DNA of 64,000 nt from Enoplosus armatus (GCF_043641665.1 NC_092181.1:17149463-17213462); one strand, 5' to 3'; counted from the stretch's first letter, positions 1 through 13,815 are shown. Notes: generated by a model not told the origin, from the sequence alone. Program-made: numbers and translations.

Positions 1-2794
1 GGATTAACACTAAATTAAGATTAATCCAAATACTGAAGGTTTATATGGTTAAAATATTGATGTCATATATCATATATCATGTGACCCCTGAAACTGACAT
101 GACATGATCAACTGATTGTTTTACAATAGGTTGTATCACTCTGTTGGAGATGTTGGAATTACAAAAACAAATCAGTCAATTGCACAGTGGTGTTGCAGAG
201 TGGAGCTTCTTCCCTCACAAACAATCTTTGACTCAGTACAGATGCCAGCTTGTCGAGAGCTCTTTAACCAGACAACAGCCGGGTTTAATGTTGGCCTGTC
301 ATCAAGTTACTCATAGAACAGTACAGTAAAGAAAAGATTGGCATTCAATCAACTTTATTTTAGCCAATACTGATCCAGGCATATTTAAATATACCAATTT
401 TATACCAATCCTTAGAACTGTAACATTACCACAACAAATAATCTGAAGTTACCGGTCAGTTTGTCACTCAAATGAGGCGACGCAAAACATAAATTCTACA
501 ATGTAGTTTATGATTAGGCTACGTTTGCTTTGTTCAAATCAATTTGAACAAATTAAGTGTTCATTCTCATCAATTCCAACCAGACTTTTTGGGTTTTTTA
601 AGTGACAGAACTAACCGACACACACTGTGGGTGTGACAGCAATTCTAATCCAAAAACAAATGACTGTCACCTGCTTGCAAATAAACTCTTTTGATTTACT
701 TTGATCCTTGCGAGCTTTCCCCTCCCTCCATTTTCTCTAAACCCTCCATGTGTTCACTGTAAACTCTGACAAAAAAGAACGTGATTATATTGTCAACAGT
801 GCTGCTGAATAGCTCATTTCCCACCTATCAATCCCCTCCTGTGGTGCCACAGAGCAATATTGTCCTGTTTACATTCCAACCAATATCACAGAGTAAAGTG
901 TGCCAACCTGACAGTCTTATCCTCTGAAAATAGACATATCCTGTTGCAAATGCCCAAAGGATATGTAACTAACATATTGTTATTCCAATTTAATCTCACT
1001 CAGTGTTATAAAGATCACAACACATCAAAAGTGCATACCGTTACCTACATATAAAGTATTTGATAAATATCCCCCTTCCAATTGTTCAGAAAATGATCTT
1101 TAAGGGTGATCTTTTAATTTCATCCTCACGTCGTATGCTTGTCAACACCTCCCAGATGAGCACACCTTTGTTAATTACCAGAGAAAATTCTACACCACTC
1201 TGGAGGGATGATGGATCACAATATGCATCCTTCAAGGCAATTATTCCTTTGTAGCACATGTAATTAAGTAGGGAAATATAATGTAGCGAATTAATTATGA
1301 TTAATGGAGCTAATTTGAATGGACAGATTAAGTGCAGTGTTTTAATACTCTCATATTTTGACTTTTTTTTATTAAAGCCATCTCAGTCCCAACGTCCTTG
1401 CTTCCTCTCACCACACATCAGTCTCTAGAGACCTGAAGGTGACAGAAGAGAGATGGTGCAGTTGACAAGTAGCTTAATTTAATACTCTCATTTTCTGGGT
1501 ATTTCATAAACACAGTCCTACGTCAGAGTCTGAACAAAAACTTATATGCTATATTATAGCACCAGTGGATGGTGTGGATGCAGAAAAAGTATTACAAGGT
1601 GTATTATGTTGGTGTATGTATGACCCAGAGAGTCATGTTACATGTAATACACCTGAAAGATAGAAGATTTCGTAAGAGTTGTTTTCAAAGGGCTATGTTA
1701 CCATCATCATCATCATTATCACTATTATTTAGAGATTATCAGAGCAAGACATGAAGGTTGTAGCAAATGCATCCTTGTTCAAGTACTTTATGTTTTGTTG
1801 CTTTTACCAGTTTTTGGTCTTTTTTAGAAAGAAACATGAGAACTGTGAGAACCATCATGGCATAACACAAAGTGGCCAATGAAGACCTCCTGCCAACAGG
1901 TTATTTGTAACTTACAATGATGATCTTTCAATGTTTCGTTGTCTTGAAAGTGTACAATTTACTTGTTTGAAACAATGAGGATAATAATGGAAAAGACACC
2001 AGTAATATTAAGCCAAGGTAAAACAACCAAGGTATAAACAGCTTAAATTAGTTATAGAAAGCAAACAACCTAAATACCGGTTAAAATCCAACACACATAC
2101 ACCTACTCATAGAAAAAAAAGCCTTTCAGGGCACAAATTCCGCATAAATCGGCAATGGAGAAGTGGTTACAGATTCAAGGTAAAGGCAAACCTCAAAAGG
2201 TGAGCTGGTAGCAGGCGCTTAAAAGCCTCAATTGATGCTGCTGTCCTGCGGAGAAAGACTGCAGAGTTTAGCAAAACTGCATAAAGGCAGCTTCAGGGTT
2301 GTGAGTTTTTACGATCCTTTGGAAATGAAATATTAACTATATAGTCACATGTTAGTTCTTAAACGGGCTTTTAGACAAGCGCTAGGATCTTCCTTGAGCC
2401 TGAACGATACTGGAGTTTACTAATCTGATAATGACGAAACATACATTGAAAAAGAAAAATGTTTCCCTTAAATTAGTTAATTAAGGAATTGTGACAGATA
2501 TGTACCTAAATCTAGACATTTACCAGCTGAAAAATTACAATGTCAGTGCTCCCTGGTGGACAAACAGTTTCTAAACCACCTCATACACATCTTTGCCATA
2601 TTTGAGGTCTAATTCCTTGTGACCTGCCAACCAACATGTCCTTCAAATTAAACAACAGAAGATGTCTTTAGTGTAAATGCCCAATTCAACGACAAATATC
2701 TGACACCCCTATCAGCAAGACAGGACATTTGTCTGTTCCAATCAAATCTTTGACAAATCACTGTTGAAAATTAAATCTGTTTTATGGTGCGATA
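1..2794. other. Unassigned noncoding DNA, no gene seen
   Basis: AT-rich single-copy-looking DNA. All open frames are under 70 codons, overlap in several frames and resemble no protein I know. Small local structure only: a near-tandem 'catatat' motif around 63-82 and a short CAT run at 1702-1720. No repeat family or RNA gene recognised. Confidence 0.7.
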
Positions 2795-2960
2795 ACGCTA
2801 TGGTTAGGGTTTGGTAAAGTTTAGGCACAAAAATCACGGAAAGGTCATGGTTTGGGTTAAAATGACTTTGTTTGCTTTAGAAGTCAACCGATGTTGACTG
2901 TTATGCTTTTTTGACCTAACCATCCACCCCAACCTCCTGCCTATGTGAACTTTTACACTC
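2795..2960 (+). repeat. GGTTAGGG/TTTGGGTTAAAATGAC interspersed repeat
   Basis: The stretch from 2801 contains 'ggttagggtttggtaaag', then 'ttaggcacaaaaatcac', then 'catggtttgggttaaaatg'. I remember this word order from a common percomorph repeat, and related pieces occur at about 18461, 49227 and 51800 in this window. The right boundary is vague, near a 'gacctaaccatccaccccaa' stretch around 2920. It has no coding content. The single TTAGGG is part of this repeat and not a telomeric array. Confidence 0.5.
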
Positions 2961-5057
2961 TATAATAATAATAATGTCAATTTACTCACTCCTGTCATGT
3001 TCACGACCGTAGAGGGCTTTGTCAGTCTAGATCTCTTTTCTTTGTTCCAGTTCGCACTCTGGCAGCGGGGTTTCTTTTCTCTGTACGAGCTTTATACACT
3101 TTTTGGGAGGACTTTAAACTATTGCAAGTACCCTTTCCTTCTTGGAAAAGTCCGTGATTGAGATGACACTTACAAATTGGCGAGCTTAATAATGAAGCTA
3201 CCTCTAGTCGTGTTATGAGCTACTCAGTTACCACAAAAGGATCCATCACGCAAATAAACACACAGACAAACACGCCCTCTTTTAAATGGGGCTGCATCTG
3301 CCCAACCACTTATTCAGTAATGTCCTTGTGTTGCCGGGCTCTACTAGCCAAAGACGTGCATGAGTGGTTGTCATTAATAATATTGGAAAATTGACATGTA
3401 AACAAACATGTCCATCAATTACGTTCTTGCAAAGCAGTGATTGAGATCGAGTGCTGAGGCATATCAATTGAAAGGCTAACAAGGCCTGTCAGACTAGTAA
3501 CTTTTTGCCAAGAGGAAAATTGCATCAGTGGGTAGATTGAAGGAGAAAGTTGCCCAGAAACAGCAAACGTGATAAACATACGTCATTCTTATGTTGTCTA
3601 ATCCTGTACAGAATGAGGTAGATTTATATACATGAATCAATCTGTCAAGGGAAGTAATGTATAAATTATGCATATCGTACACATTTGCTGTATTCAGGTG
3701 TCTCTAAAATCTTGGACCATCGGATTCGTGACACAGCTTTATTTGTATGCATGTGTTTGTGTAATGCCGGGTAGCATAGAGACAAAAGTCAAACACTGTC
3801 TGGAAGACAATGGCCTTTACTTTAGTATTTCTCTCTCGGTCTCCAACATCACTCTTTCACAGAAAGCAAAGAAAGTCATAAGGCCAATATAAAAAATGAC
3901 TACTCCCTACCTGCCACTTGTGACCTGTGTGTGATTTTGTCTGTAAGGACGCGCTGCAACCATGTGTTTGTGCGTGTGTGTGTGTGCTTCGTGGCTATAT
4001 TCGAGCTGTGTGTGTCTATTCTGCAACCTGTCTGACACTCCTCTCGTTAGTTTGCAAATGCCCTGTCCTACAAATGACAGGCAGACGCATGGGAGTGTGA
4101 ATTAGAATTCACCTCTAATCACTCTCTAATTCACCTTCTGTCACTCCGGAGGCTCGCTCACGGCACTGTTTCTGCCACATAAGCGCTTTGTAGGTGAATG
4201 CTGATGTGAGGATTTCGAGCACAAGAAATGCCTCCACACAAGACACGCACAGAGCTGTAACTATAGACTGCAGGTTCACATTCACTTGAACGGAGTAAAC
4301 TAACACACTTTAACTATATGCACAGTGGCCGCAGTGATATATATTATATTTAATTTTATTACATATTAGTCTGTTTTGTGCTTCTGTGAAAACGTTTCTT
4401 CGTTTCTTTCTCCACAAACATTTCTTTCTGTCTGTGTTCCCCTCCAAATCCTACATTCATTTGTGCAGTGACATTTTTCAAGCCAAGGAAGTGGTTTTGC
4501 ATTTGAAAGCAATTTCAGCACTGATTTCAACACTGTTTGTTCTATATTTAGTGCACTGTGGCGCTTAGAGCTGAGGCAAAACCTAGCATGTATTGTCCAC
4601 CGAGCATACACGCTATGCAAAACCATTAGCCAGCTCTGTCATTTAAGTTAGCGCTGGGCACGGAGATGAAATTGCTCTCAGTCTTCTTATCTTATCAACA
4701 TTGATTTGGTCCTAGCGCTTTTGCCCCTAAACGTTTGTGTATTTCTTTAAGTCTATATTAACTTACATTACAACAATTACTACATTAATAATATCAGTAG
4801 TAGTGTTGTTGATATTGACAAATGATTGACGGGAAACTGTGATGAACTGATGAGAACTAATGAGAACAGAACAGCTGCATATGCAATTCATATTTAGACA
4901 ACTATGGTGACGCTTTCTGTTATATAAGGCTGGCTCAAAGGGTCAGATCACCCAACTTACAAAAAAAAAACATTGTCACAAACCCCTACTGGTATGCAAG
5001 CAGAATTTAAATATGCCTCTCTGGAATTTCTGCCAACAGTTTTCAGAGACGAGTTCA
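2961..5057. other. Unassigned noncoding DNA, no gene seen
   Basis: No exon or repeat family recognised. A short (TG)n run lies near 3973-3986. The stretch 4085-4300 is more GC-balanced and lacks repeats, so it could be constrained, but nothing in it identifies a function. The open frames here (up to 86 codons on the minus strand at 4366-4626) overlap frames on the other strand and look random. Confidence 0.65.
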
Positions 5058-5262
5058 GATGAAAAACAATTCGATGAATCAATTTGTAGATCCACAGAAA
5101 ATTAGCAACTATTTTGATCAAGTCATTGTTTAAGGCATTTCTAAAAGAAAAATTCCATAAATTCCATGGGTGCAGCTTCTCAAATGTGAGGATTTCGCTG
5201 TTTTAAATCACTATGAACTGAGTTTCTTATGGTTTTGGACTGTTGGTCAGACAAATCATTCG
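5058..5262 (+). mobile_element. AGGGCTGCAAC-type element fragment (5' and middle part)
   Basis: This is a diverged copy of a short teleost element. In order it has a 'gatgaatc' start, 'cagaaaattagcaactattttgat', 'cagcttctcaaatgtgaggatt' (5173-5194), and 'ggttttggactgttggtcag' (5231-5250), as in other copies I know. It stops after about 5262 and lacks the right end seen in the 53444 copy. It is non-coding and probably a MITE moved by a transposase encoded elsewhere (inference). Plus means the same orientation as the copy at 53444. Confidence 0.6.
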
Positions 5263-5584
5263 GGTGAGCCAAGCCTTTAATGTAGAATTCCACAACAAAG
5301 TCTCAAACTATATCTGTAAAAGTATTGGCATAAACATGTCTCCTAAAATATTTAAAAAGGAAGAAAAGACCTAAATGATTCACTACAGCTATTATGTACA
5401 ACCTTAATTTTATTGTATTTTGGGCTCATAAACTTAACTATGTAACAGGATAACAAGGTGCTCAAAACAGCTTGTGGTTGTCAGACCATGACAGGAAAAC
5501 AGTAAATAAATGGAGTAAAGAGTTTGATGAGGAAAAATGCTTATGAGACTTGCAAACTATTAACAAGAGAGTTGCAGCAGAGTA
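5263..5584. other. Unassigned noncoding DNA
   Basis: AT-rich spacer between the element fragment and the GT microsatellite. Nothing recognised. Confidence 0.6.
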
Positions 5585-5610
5585 GTGTGTGTGTGTGTGT
5601 GTGTGTGTGT
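5585..5610 (+). repeat. (GT)13 microsatellite
   Basis: Uninterrupted dinucleotide run, read directly. It is long enough to be length-polymorphic. Confidence 0.97.
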
Positions 5611-8600
5611 ATAAATATTTGTGTTTCAGAGAGAGAGACACATTCACAGAAACACACAGATGGGTGTAGGAAGGTTGCTGTAGTAACTGTAAGTTATTAG
5701 TCACCAAGGACTAAGGCTGGACTCAATCATTTGTCACCTTGAGATGCTAAACAGGGAGGTAAACACAGAGCCAGGATTCTTGTAGGCATCATCCCTAAGA
5801 TTACAGTACATTATTGGTTTAGAGGGACGCCACTATAATTACAATGCAAAATGACGGTTACATTTCATCTACCATAAGCCTGAAAGAGAGGCACGCCGAT
5901 TGAACGGAGATACTTCCTCCAAGGGCAGTGTGAAGGTTTTATCGCGTAGCTTATTCAGATGAGTCATCATCAGCATTAACAGTACCACCCTCAGATTTTC
6001 CTTCACCTCTGTGTCCAACTTACTCTGTATAGTTGCATTCATCTATTCAAATAAGCTATCCTGGACATTTTTGTAAGCAGGCATAAACAGGCATCAGCTA
6101 GGTTGGCAACAATAATCATTTGAACTGTGTCTTACTTTACAATAGTCTGCCATCAATCAAATCACTGGAATACTTAAATAAACTCAACCACGTGTGATAC
6201 CACACTTGTGTTTTTTAGAGCGAGTGTCTTGCTGTGCTGTTAACAATCAGGTTTTGCATCTACTAGCATCTACCAAACAGGAGGCTAGCAGCATGGGCCA
6301 AAACCATGTATACTGATTAATATAAGTGAAGCAATCTGCATGTTTTTAACGCTCCTCTGGCTGCCGTGCCATCGGGTTGATTGGTAGTTCTGTGCTTATT
6401 GTTAGTTCTGATCAGGTGACTGGATAGAGGCCTGTAAATTAGCTCAGGGACCGCCTTGAAGCTTTTCAGTCTGAAATTGCCACTCTAACTCTACAGTGTT
6501 GAAAGTGCCTGTTGCCTGTGTGAATGTCAAAATGTTAAATGGTGAAAGAACAGCTCCACGTAGACATTGTGAGAGTCACACTTTCAGTTTGATTAATCCT
6601 CAATTGAACGCCTGTGAAATATCTACCAGCAGCGTGCCAAATGTCACTCTTTTTCACTTAACTGCAGTTTTACTCATTTTCAATGGGGCCATTTCCTCCT
6701 CCACTACATGAATCATCCTCAGGACAGTCAAATGTATTTGTAAAATATACTTTTTTTTTCTTGTTGCATCCACGTGAATTTTGCCTGAATAGTGGAAGAT
6801 GTTTAACATCAACACCTTCCCACCTGCTGCCAACAAAATCAAAAACACTACATGTAAAAAGTGTCCTACGGGTCAAAGGGAATATTTTAAGCGTCTTAAA
6901 GCAGCGCGGGAGGAATCTTCAGTGAGATTATTTTTTGACTTCAGTCATTGCGAATGCTGCTGCTGCTGCTGATAGCTGACAGGGCTGTTTCCAAAAATTC
7001 ATCTGCTGTGAAATATTGCGTGGGAGTCCATACAGATGACATATGTATTTGCATTATATTCCAGTCAGGGAAGGCTTTTTATTAGTGACTACAAAACAGT
7101 ACAAGAGAATGTGGCAATAAAAAGTAAGATGTACGAATCGTCTGATCAACCATCCATTTGGCATATTAACAAAACAGTGGTGCACTTCGCATTTAACTGC
7201 TCACACACAGTAGCGGCGTACAAGATAAAACCATCACTGACAGATATTTTATCTCTGAAACTTGAATTGCAGATAACACCAGGCCTCATGTCCACTAGGC
7301 TTCCCTTTGTGGATGAAAATTTCTGGCTGGAGGTTGGGAAATGCAAGGATGAAGCACTTCAGTGAAGTGAGGGAAAAGCTCTGCAAGTGGGCTTTGTCCC
7401 TTTGAAAACATCTCACCTATATGTCTGAAGTGAAAAATACATCACATCACCAAAACCATAAAATATTCTTGCCGCAAACACAAAAGAAAAATGGTCTGAA
7501 AATGGTTATTGGGCACCTGACTTTTTAAAAAAAGAGTCACATACGTGTGCACTCTCCTTCCCTGCTATAAATGGGGGGGGGGGCAATAGACGTTACACAA
7601 CCTCAGACAGGAAATAGATCCAGCCAAGCAGACAGACTGCTCAAAAGGGCACTGTAGATGTACTTGATGAGCAAGGCTACTTGCTAAAACAGTTAAGCAT
7701 CTGGAGATACTTGAACAGTTGCAGTGACTCATTGTTTACTTTATGAAACTCTGTATCTAATCCGTGTAATAGATAAAATCTTTCTAAAGAAGTTTAATCC
7801 ATACAATCATTGGATTACTATAACAATCTACATGTATGATATTATGCTAGAATACTAAAATATGTGCTCTACTGAAAAATAGTTTAGTGAAATTATAGGT
7901 GGTGCCCATCAAATTTCTTCTCCTTTAAAAACAACTGCAGACGGAAAGTTTAGTCAGCTGTAACTAATGACTGTAAGAGTTTGTCAAAATAGAAGATGAA
8001 ACTCTTGGCTGTTGTCTGGTTAATACAACGTGCCTGTGTGTGTACTATTTATGTTCAGCCAAAGATAGTTTCCTCCATAAAGAAGCACTAGTTTGTATTC
8101 TTTGGGCTTCTGCACTTGAAAAGGACCAACAGGGTGTTTATCTACATAAATGATGTAGGTGGTTACGTTACTTAAGTTTCAGACAGTTATCAGTTAAGTG
8201 TCGAGTTGAGTGAATGAATGAGTGATAGTGAACAATAGTGGGAATCTCTCAGTTAAACCTTTAGACACATCACATATCATGAGCTTCAGTTTGGGGCTGT
8301 TAAGCCAGTCAGTCTGAGGAGCTACAATACGACAGAGCTGTCAGTAGTATCACTTATCAATCCGATATTAAAATGTTGACAGAAGTGCATTTTTTTCTTA
8401 CTTTTAAAAAGGATTCTAGCCCTAAGTTAAACATATTCATATACATATCATTGCTTAGCAATATAAAAAAACATTGTGTTTCTCTGCCACAATGAAATTA
8501 GGGGACTACGAGTCAGTTCTCCTGTTTGTTTGCTCATGGCCCATTATGTGTGATTACTGCTGATTTTCACAAAACCAGGGGGAATAATATGTGTCACTTC

Positions 8601-9539
8601 TGCACTGCAACATTTACAAAATTACAGTGGTGAGAGCTACGTAACCTTTGTTCGTGAGTCATGTAGGCAAACTGAGACGTCACTGATCAGATTTTGGCTA
8701 AATGATGCTTCACACTGACAGATATCTACATTAAGGTGACATATTTAATGCTGATGGGCCACAAGAGGAATCACTTGTGTCCGATGTCCCATTTACTGTT
8801 GCCTTGTGGACTCCTGGAAGCAGTTAACTGAATATTCCTTCAAATAGCAATTGGCACCAACTATTTTGCTGCTTAATGACATTAAGTGCATTGCTCTAAT
8901 TAGATGTTTAAGGCCATGGCTTGTTAATCAGAATTTATTTCTCCCCCTTTACTTTTGTCTTTTTTTCACATATACCACACACACCGTGTATTAAGTACAT
9001 TTGACATCAGTGAAAAGTTAATTGTACTCTTTTAGCTAATTGTACTGGCGTATGTGTATTGAAGTATTGTGGTATGTGTATTTTATTGTATTTCCATATG
9101 ATACGGAAAGTTGTGTTATTAAGTTACACTGTACATGTAAAAGCCCAACTAGGGACTAGGGAATAATTGAAAATAAGCAATAGCTATAAACTCTCTGTGC
9201 AGCACAATGCATTGCATTGTCCCTATCAAATAAAATTAAAAAAGGCCTTTAGTTGTTCGTTGACTGATTTTGTTGATCATATTTTACACTGTAGTGTTTA
9301 TATCCAAAATCAAGAGAACAGGAGATAAAAATAGTTTTAAACAAAATCTGTAATCTCCACAGCAATTTTGATTCCCTGCTCCTCAAACAGAATACAAAGC
9401 TTGTTTTCTGGCTGTGATTTGACATGACACAAAAATGCACAAAAATGAATGAAATGTAGCAGGGTAAATGATAGCGTTAGACACACTTGACTTGTTTTTA
9501 TATCAGGAGGAAGAAGGGGTAAATTATTCCCTCAGAAGC
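5611..9539. other. Unassigned noncoding DNA, no gene seen
   Basis: Nearly 4 kb without a recognised repeat or gene. It holds a (TGC)5 run at 6955-6970 and a run of 11 G at 7573-7583. An open frame of 109 codons at 7036-7365 on the plus strand is the longest here. It has no domain I recognise, no clear splice signals and no biased composition, so I treat it as chance. Its stop-poor, repeat-free sequence could also mean a conserved noncoding block. Confidence 0.6.
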
Positions 9540-9790
9540 TGAGTATGCCTTAACAGAAAGAAGAGGAGAAAGTTAATTGGCTGTCTCCTGGCCAACAGGG
9601 ATCTCTATTCACTTTAACATGCAGAAGAACCACTAATTATAGGACACAATGCGCTGCTATCTCCTGGCTCACTGCAAACTTTGCAGGTCAAGACAATCAG
9701 ATGCTCCCTGTAAAATCAAAGCAAAACACATCATGGAGGAGAGGCTGTAATTAGCCTTCACTCTCCAATGACATGAAAGCCTGGATGTTT
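9540..9790. other. Candidate conserved noncoding element
   Basis: A unique, low-repeat stretch carrying several homeodomain-type cores (taattgg, ctaattatag, gtaattagcc) and moderate base composition. This is the texture of teleost conserved noncoding elements, but conservation cannot be judged from one genome. There is no coding potential. It sits directly left of an old interspersed repeat. Confidence 0.25.
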
Positions 9791-9892
9791 AAAAACATGC
9801 TGAGTGATACTATGAAACAAAAAGATTGCAACCCTGTCTCCTAAAAAATTAATTACAAATACCTAGGAAATGTGGAATATTTTTTGGATAGA

Positions 9893-10345
9893 AATGTCAG
9901 TCGGATGGTCCGCTACATTTGGTCCAGACTGAGATGTCACAACAACTATTTCACAGATTGCCGTGACATTCTGTACATTCATGGCCACCAGGAGATGAAA
10001 CCTAGTGACTTGGACGATCCCCTGACTTTTCCTCTAGTGCCACCAAGCGTCACATATGTGGTTTGGAGTGAAAATATTGGATGGATTACCATGACATTTG
10101 GTCCATACGCTTAACTCCATTATCAGGTCAAAATGTCGATTTCTCCAATACTTTGGTGTAAATACATGCAAAACTAATGACATTTCCGTCAGCCTCAGCT
10201 AAACTTTGTGTTTAGTGCTAATTAGTAAATGTTAACATGCTAACATTTTAAACTAAGATGGTAAAAATGGTAAACATACCAGCATTGTCATTGTGAGCAT
10301 GTTAGCATGCTGACTTTAGCATTTAGCTCAAAGCATTGCTGGGGA
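9893..10345. repeat. 'gcatgttagcatgctgac' interspersed teleost repeat
   Basis: A long diverged copy of a repeat I recognise from many teleosts. The left part (9893-10120) contains 'tttggtccagactgagatgt', 'caggagatgaaacc' and 'tggatggattaccatgacat'. The right part (10220-10340) contains 'gttaacatgctaacatttta', 'tggtaaacat', 'cattgtcattgtgagcatg', 'gttagcatgctgac' and 'agcatttagctcaaagc'. It is non-coding. Its class is unclear to me. The 80-codon open frame inside it at 9872-10114 is incidental. Confidence 0.7.
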
Positions 10346-13300
10346 GCGTATCTATGCTCCCAGGGTCTTATGTTCCCCAGCTCAATATCCTCTCAATATG
10401 ACACATTAAAGAGACCTTTCAAAGGGTTTTACGTTCTCAGCAATGTTTTTACCCAAGTATTTAACCATACTCAGGAAACCACAAACATATGTTGTTTTCA
10501 GTGTTAAACAACTAATGCTACTGTTTGACAATATCAACTTTTAAACCAATGAGAATGAAAAGTCCAAGGCATACCCAACAATGGACATTTTGAACATCTA
10601 CAGTTCCATAACAGCTGAACAAACTCCATGTGTGATGAGGAACGTGTGAAATGGACGAAATGTCCAGAAAAATACAACTAAGTGGTTGAGATTGTTTTGT
10701 CAACTGCTGTTATCAAAGTCAAGACTGCAATGTGTATATTCCTAATTCAACATGAACAACTAACACTGCGAGTGAACCAAAACTAAAGATTTATGCAAGC
10801 AGACATTTTAATCAAAGTTGTGGAATAAAGTTTGAGCTTGAAAACGGATTCTCCGAAAATGGTCAGTGGACAAATATTAGGATTATAGATCTATATCTAC
10901 TATAGATAGTTCGAGTCTGAAAGTTAAAAAAAATCCAAACAAAAACAAGGTCAGAGAGGGCTCAGGCTGGGTGAGAGTTTTTTGTTTACCCTACCTGTTT
11001 CCAGAATAAATGTAATTTTTCTGACAAAGTAAGCACCAGTTAAGAGATGTCCTGGCATGGCTCGGCCTACTGCAGACAGAGAGTGTTTTTGCAGTGGGTT
11101 ATATAATGTCCTACTATTAAAGGGCCATCACATTTGAATACATAGCTGAATAGTAACCCGTCTCATGATCTCCGCCCATATTCGACCACCTGTTATCATT
11201 TGAGCAAAGAGAGAGGAAGACAAAGAAACACATTTCTATAGAAATGAGACGTCCTTCAAGATCAATCGAACCACAGTGGTGTGGAAATGATGTAAACATA
11301 TCTCACATCACATCGTTTCTGACGCACAAGGATTTTCAGTCTCACATGTGACTGAATGGAAATGGCAAAAGACAACTGAAAAGTGATTATTGTTGATACA
11401 CAACAGATGCTCCTGCTTGCCCTGAATATAAGATTATCCATGACAGACTACAGGTTAAGGGGAAATAACAGAGCATTAAGAGAAAAATCTTTACAATGAA
11501 GAAGAAATGTGTTTTTGACATACAGGTAACACAGACCCACTAATTTTAACTAGATGGTGAATCAGAAAACAAAACTGGAGTAATACAGTTGCTTCTGTTA
11601 TTTGTCCCAGTATAAAACTGCAGTGTTGTGATCAGTCCCAGCAGCTGCAGCGTCCAATCACTGACAGATTTCGCTAGAAGGTCCTGCATGATGGCGGACC
11701 GGAGCGATTTCCAGGTCGAGCGAGGAGCAAGGAACAATCCAATAAGGGAGAATTGAGACGTACTCTTTGACGACTGAGTAAACTCCATCCACTGTGTGAT
11801 GCTATTGAATGCTTATAGGACCTTGAGTTAAGACCTTTTTTGTCAAAATAGTATTTCCAAGGTCAAAAGAAAACAAACTTTCATGCTCAACTGTGTGTAT
11901 TTTTGATCACAATAATATATAACATACATTGATATATATATTCATAAATCAACAAATTGCTTTAACCAGAAAGTAATTAGTCATAACTGTCTGACAACAT
12001 TCAGGAATAAAACTTTCACCTCTTAATTTTTGGAAGTAATGGATAATGTCTCCATTTTATAATGAGCTGTAAAAGCGTTAGTGCCGTTTCATGTTCACCA
12101 AAGTTTGGAAGCGGAAACTTCACAGAGAAAGGTCACGGTTTCACTCTTGACCTCCGCTAACAGACTTCCTAATGATCAGAATTAAAACAAGGTCCGTTTG
12201 AAGACACTGAAGCGTGGCTCTTGTTACTGGTTCTGAACTTGGAGGCAATTATGAGGTAATGTTTTCTTTTAATCTTAATGAATCTATTAGCAAAAACAAT
12301 ATGACGGAAAAGTGTTGTATATGAGCCCATGAGGAGTGGCCCCTGGGGGGTCCCGAGACGGTTGAAAACGAATCGATCAGTGAAACAGTGTGAGTATTTA
12401 TTTCCAATGCGAGGCTGAGCTTGTCTGATATTGTATTCACTCTTCAATTCTTGATATTTGTCCACGATAGCTCGTTCAATTTGTTCCACCTCTATGGAAA
12501 ATCAGTCCTGCTTCATTCTGTGAAGATATTTACAATAAGATGCATTACATAACTGAATTCATCAGGAAAAGATGAGAATGAGAATCAAATTCGATGCATT
12601 ATGATGTTTAATTTATAAACTGCTATGATATTCACTTTGATACCCCCAGTCATTCTGCAACCCAATGCAAACTAATAAGAACACACACACACACTGTTAT
12701 GAATACTGTACTGAAAACTGGAACAAGGCTTTAGAGTGTTGCAATTTCAGTGTTTCTTGTTTGTTTTTTGTTTTTTTTGTTCGCTTTTTTATGTGTTTGT
12801 ATGTAACAAAGTACTGACAATATTAGGTAGTCTGGTGCACAAATCATACAATTTAGATGTAGTTTTGAACATTTGAATTTAAGTAACAACTCAACAAATG
12901 GGCAAGTACATAAAAGGCATCAGGTAATGAAATCTCCAATACATGTATTTACTAATATATTAAATTGCTTTAAATAACAGGAGGACATTATATTATTTAC
13001 CAATAATTAGACAAGGCAATTCAGACCCAAATCTGGAAGTGAATTGTCGTAACATTAATTCACAAGGAAGGTAAAGATATATCTAAGGCACTACTATCAC
13101 TATGGACCTTTTCAGTCTTGCACAATGACGCAGGTTAAACCCATGTTGGTGGTCCATCTGATCTGGCCATCATCTAACCTGGTTTCATAAGACTCCTGGG
13201 TTAACTGGGGTTTAGATATACCCAGGCCTTGTTTCTAGGTATGAAAACTTTATTTAATTCTGACATTCAATGTTGTTTAACTGACTTGTCAAACTGACTT

Positions 13301-13445
13301 GACTTCCTGACTAAAGAAAGACAGTAAGAGAAAGAGTGACAGAGAAAGCAGGAGACAACTGAAAGCGAAATTGAACTCAATCTGCTACAGCAGTTATGTA
13401 ACGTATCCCGGTGGCAAACTTGACTCTCTGTGAAAGACAACATCA
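10346..13445. other. Unassigned noncoding DNA, no gene seen
   Basis: No recognised repeat or exon over about 3 kb. A short (AC)7 run is at 12681-12694. A minus-strand open frame of 106 codons (12169-12489) and one of 80 codons (11546-11788) have no recognisable domain. The stretch 11640-11790 is GC-richer than its surroundings ('gatggcggaccggagcga') and may belong to an old unrecognised repeat. A purine-rich stretch runs from about 13305 to 13370. Confidence 0.6.
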
Positions 13446-13815
13446 AAGCTGTGTCAGAAATCCATACTAATTCTATACTGTAGGCTTATATACTGCGTAC
13501 TAATTGTTATGGTGAACTGTTTTAGCAATTTGTATACAAAAAGACAACATATATTGCCATTTTATACTAACAGGGTATGATACAATAAGAGCAATGTTGA
13601 ACATCAATCAAACTGCAACATCAAAATGTTTTTCCTATGATTTATTTTTTATTCTTTTTTTTTTTTTTGTCTCACAACCAACCACAATTTATTCTTTATT
13701 TTCCACCTCTGAAAAGCTCCTCCATTCCCTTTGTGCATTGCATTGCGGATGAACACTGTGAACCCACATCACATTCAAATATGTATCGTATTTAGGATGC
13801 ATACCAGTGTCCGAA
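13446..13815. mobile_element. Likely DNA-transposon relic (gctgtgtccgaaat-type ends)
   Basis: The left end reads 'gctgtgtcagaaatccatac'. The right part reads 'ttaggatgcatacc' followed by 'agtgtccgaaatt'. Between them are 'tactgcgtacta' and 'gtgcattgcattgcggatga', words I associate with a non-autonomous teleost DNA transposon that starts near 'gctgcgtccgaaatcgcatac'. The copy is diverged, no ORF survives and I could not define a target-site duplication. A related piece is at 39500-39640. Confidence 0.4.

Noticed and set aside
2801..2812. TTAGGG word as interstitial telomere
   Set aside because: Only one unit is present, inside a recognisable interspersed repeat. There is no tandem array.
12169..12489. 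Minus-strand 106-codon frame as a gene
   Set aside because: No recognised domain, no promoter or splice context, and an overlapping 63-codon frame on the same strand is just as open.
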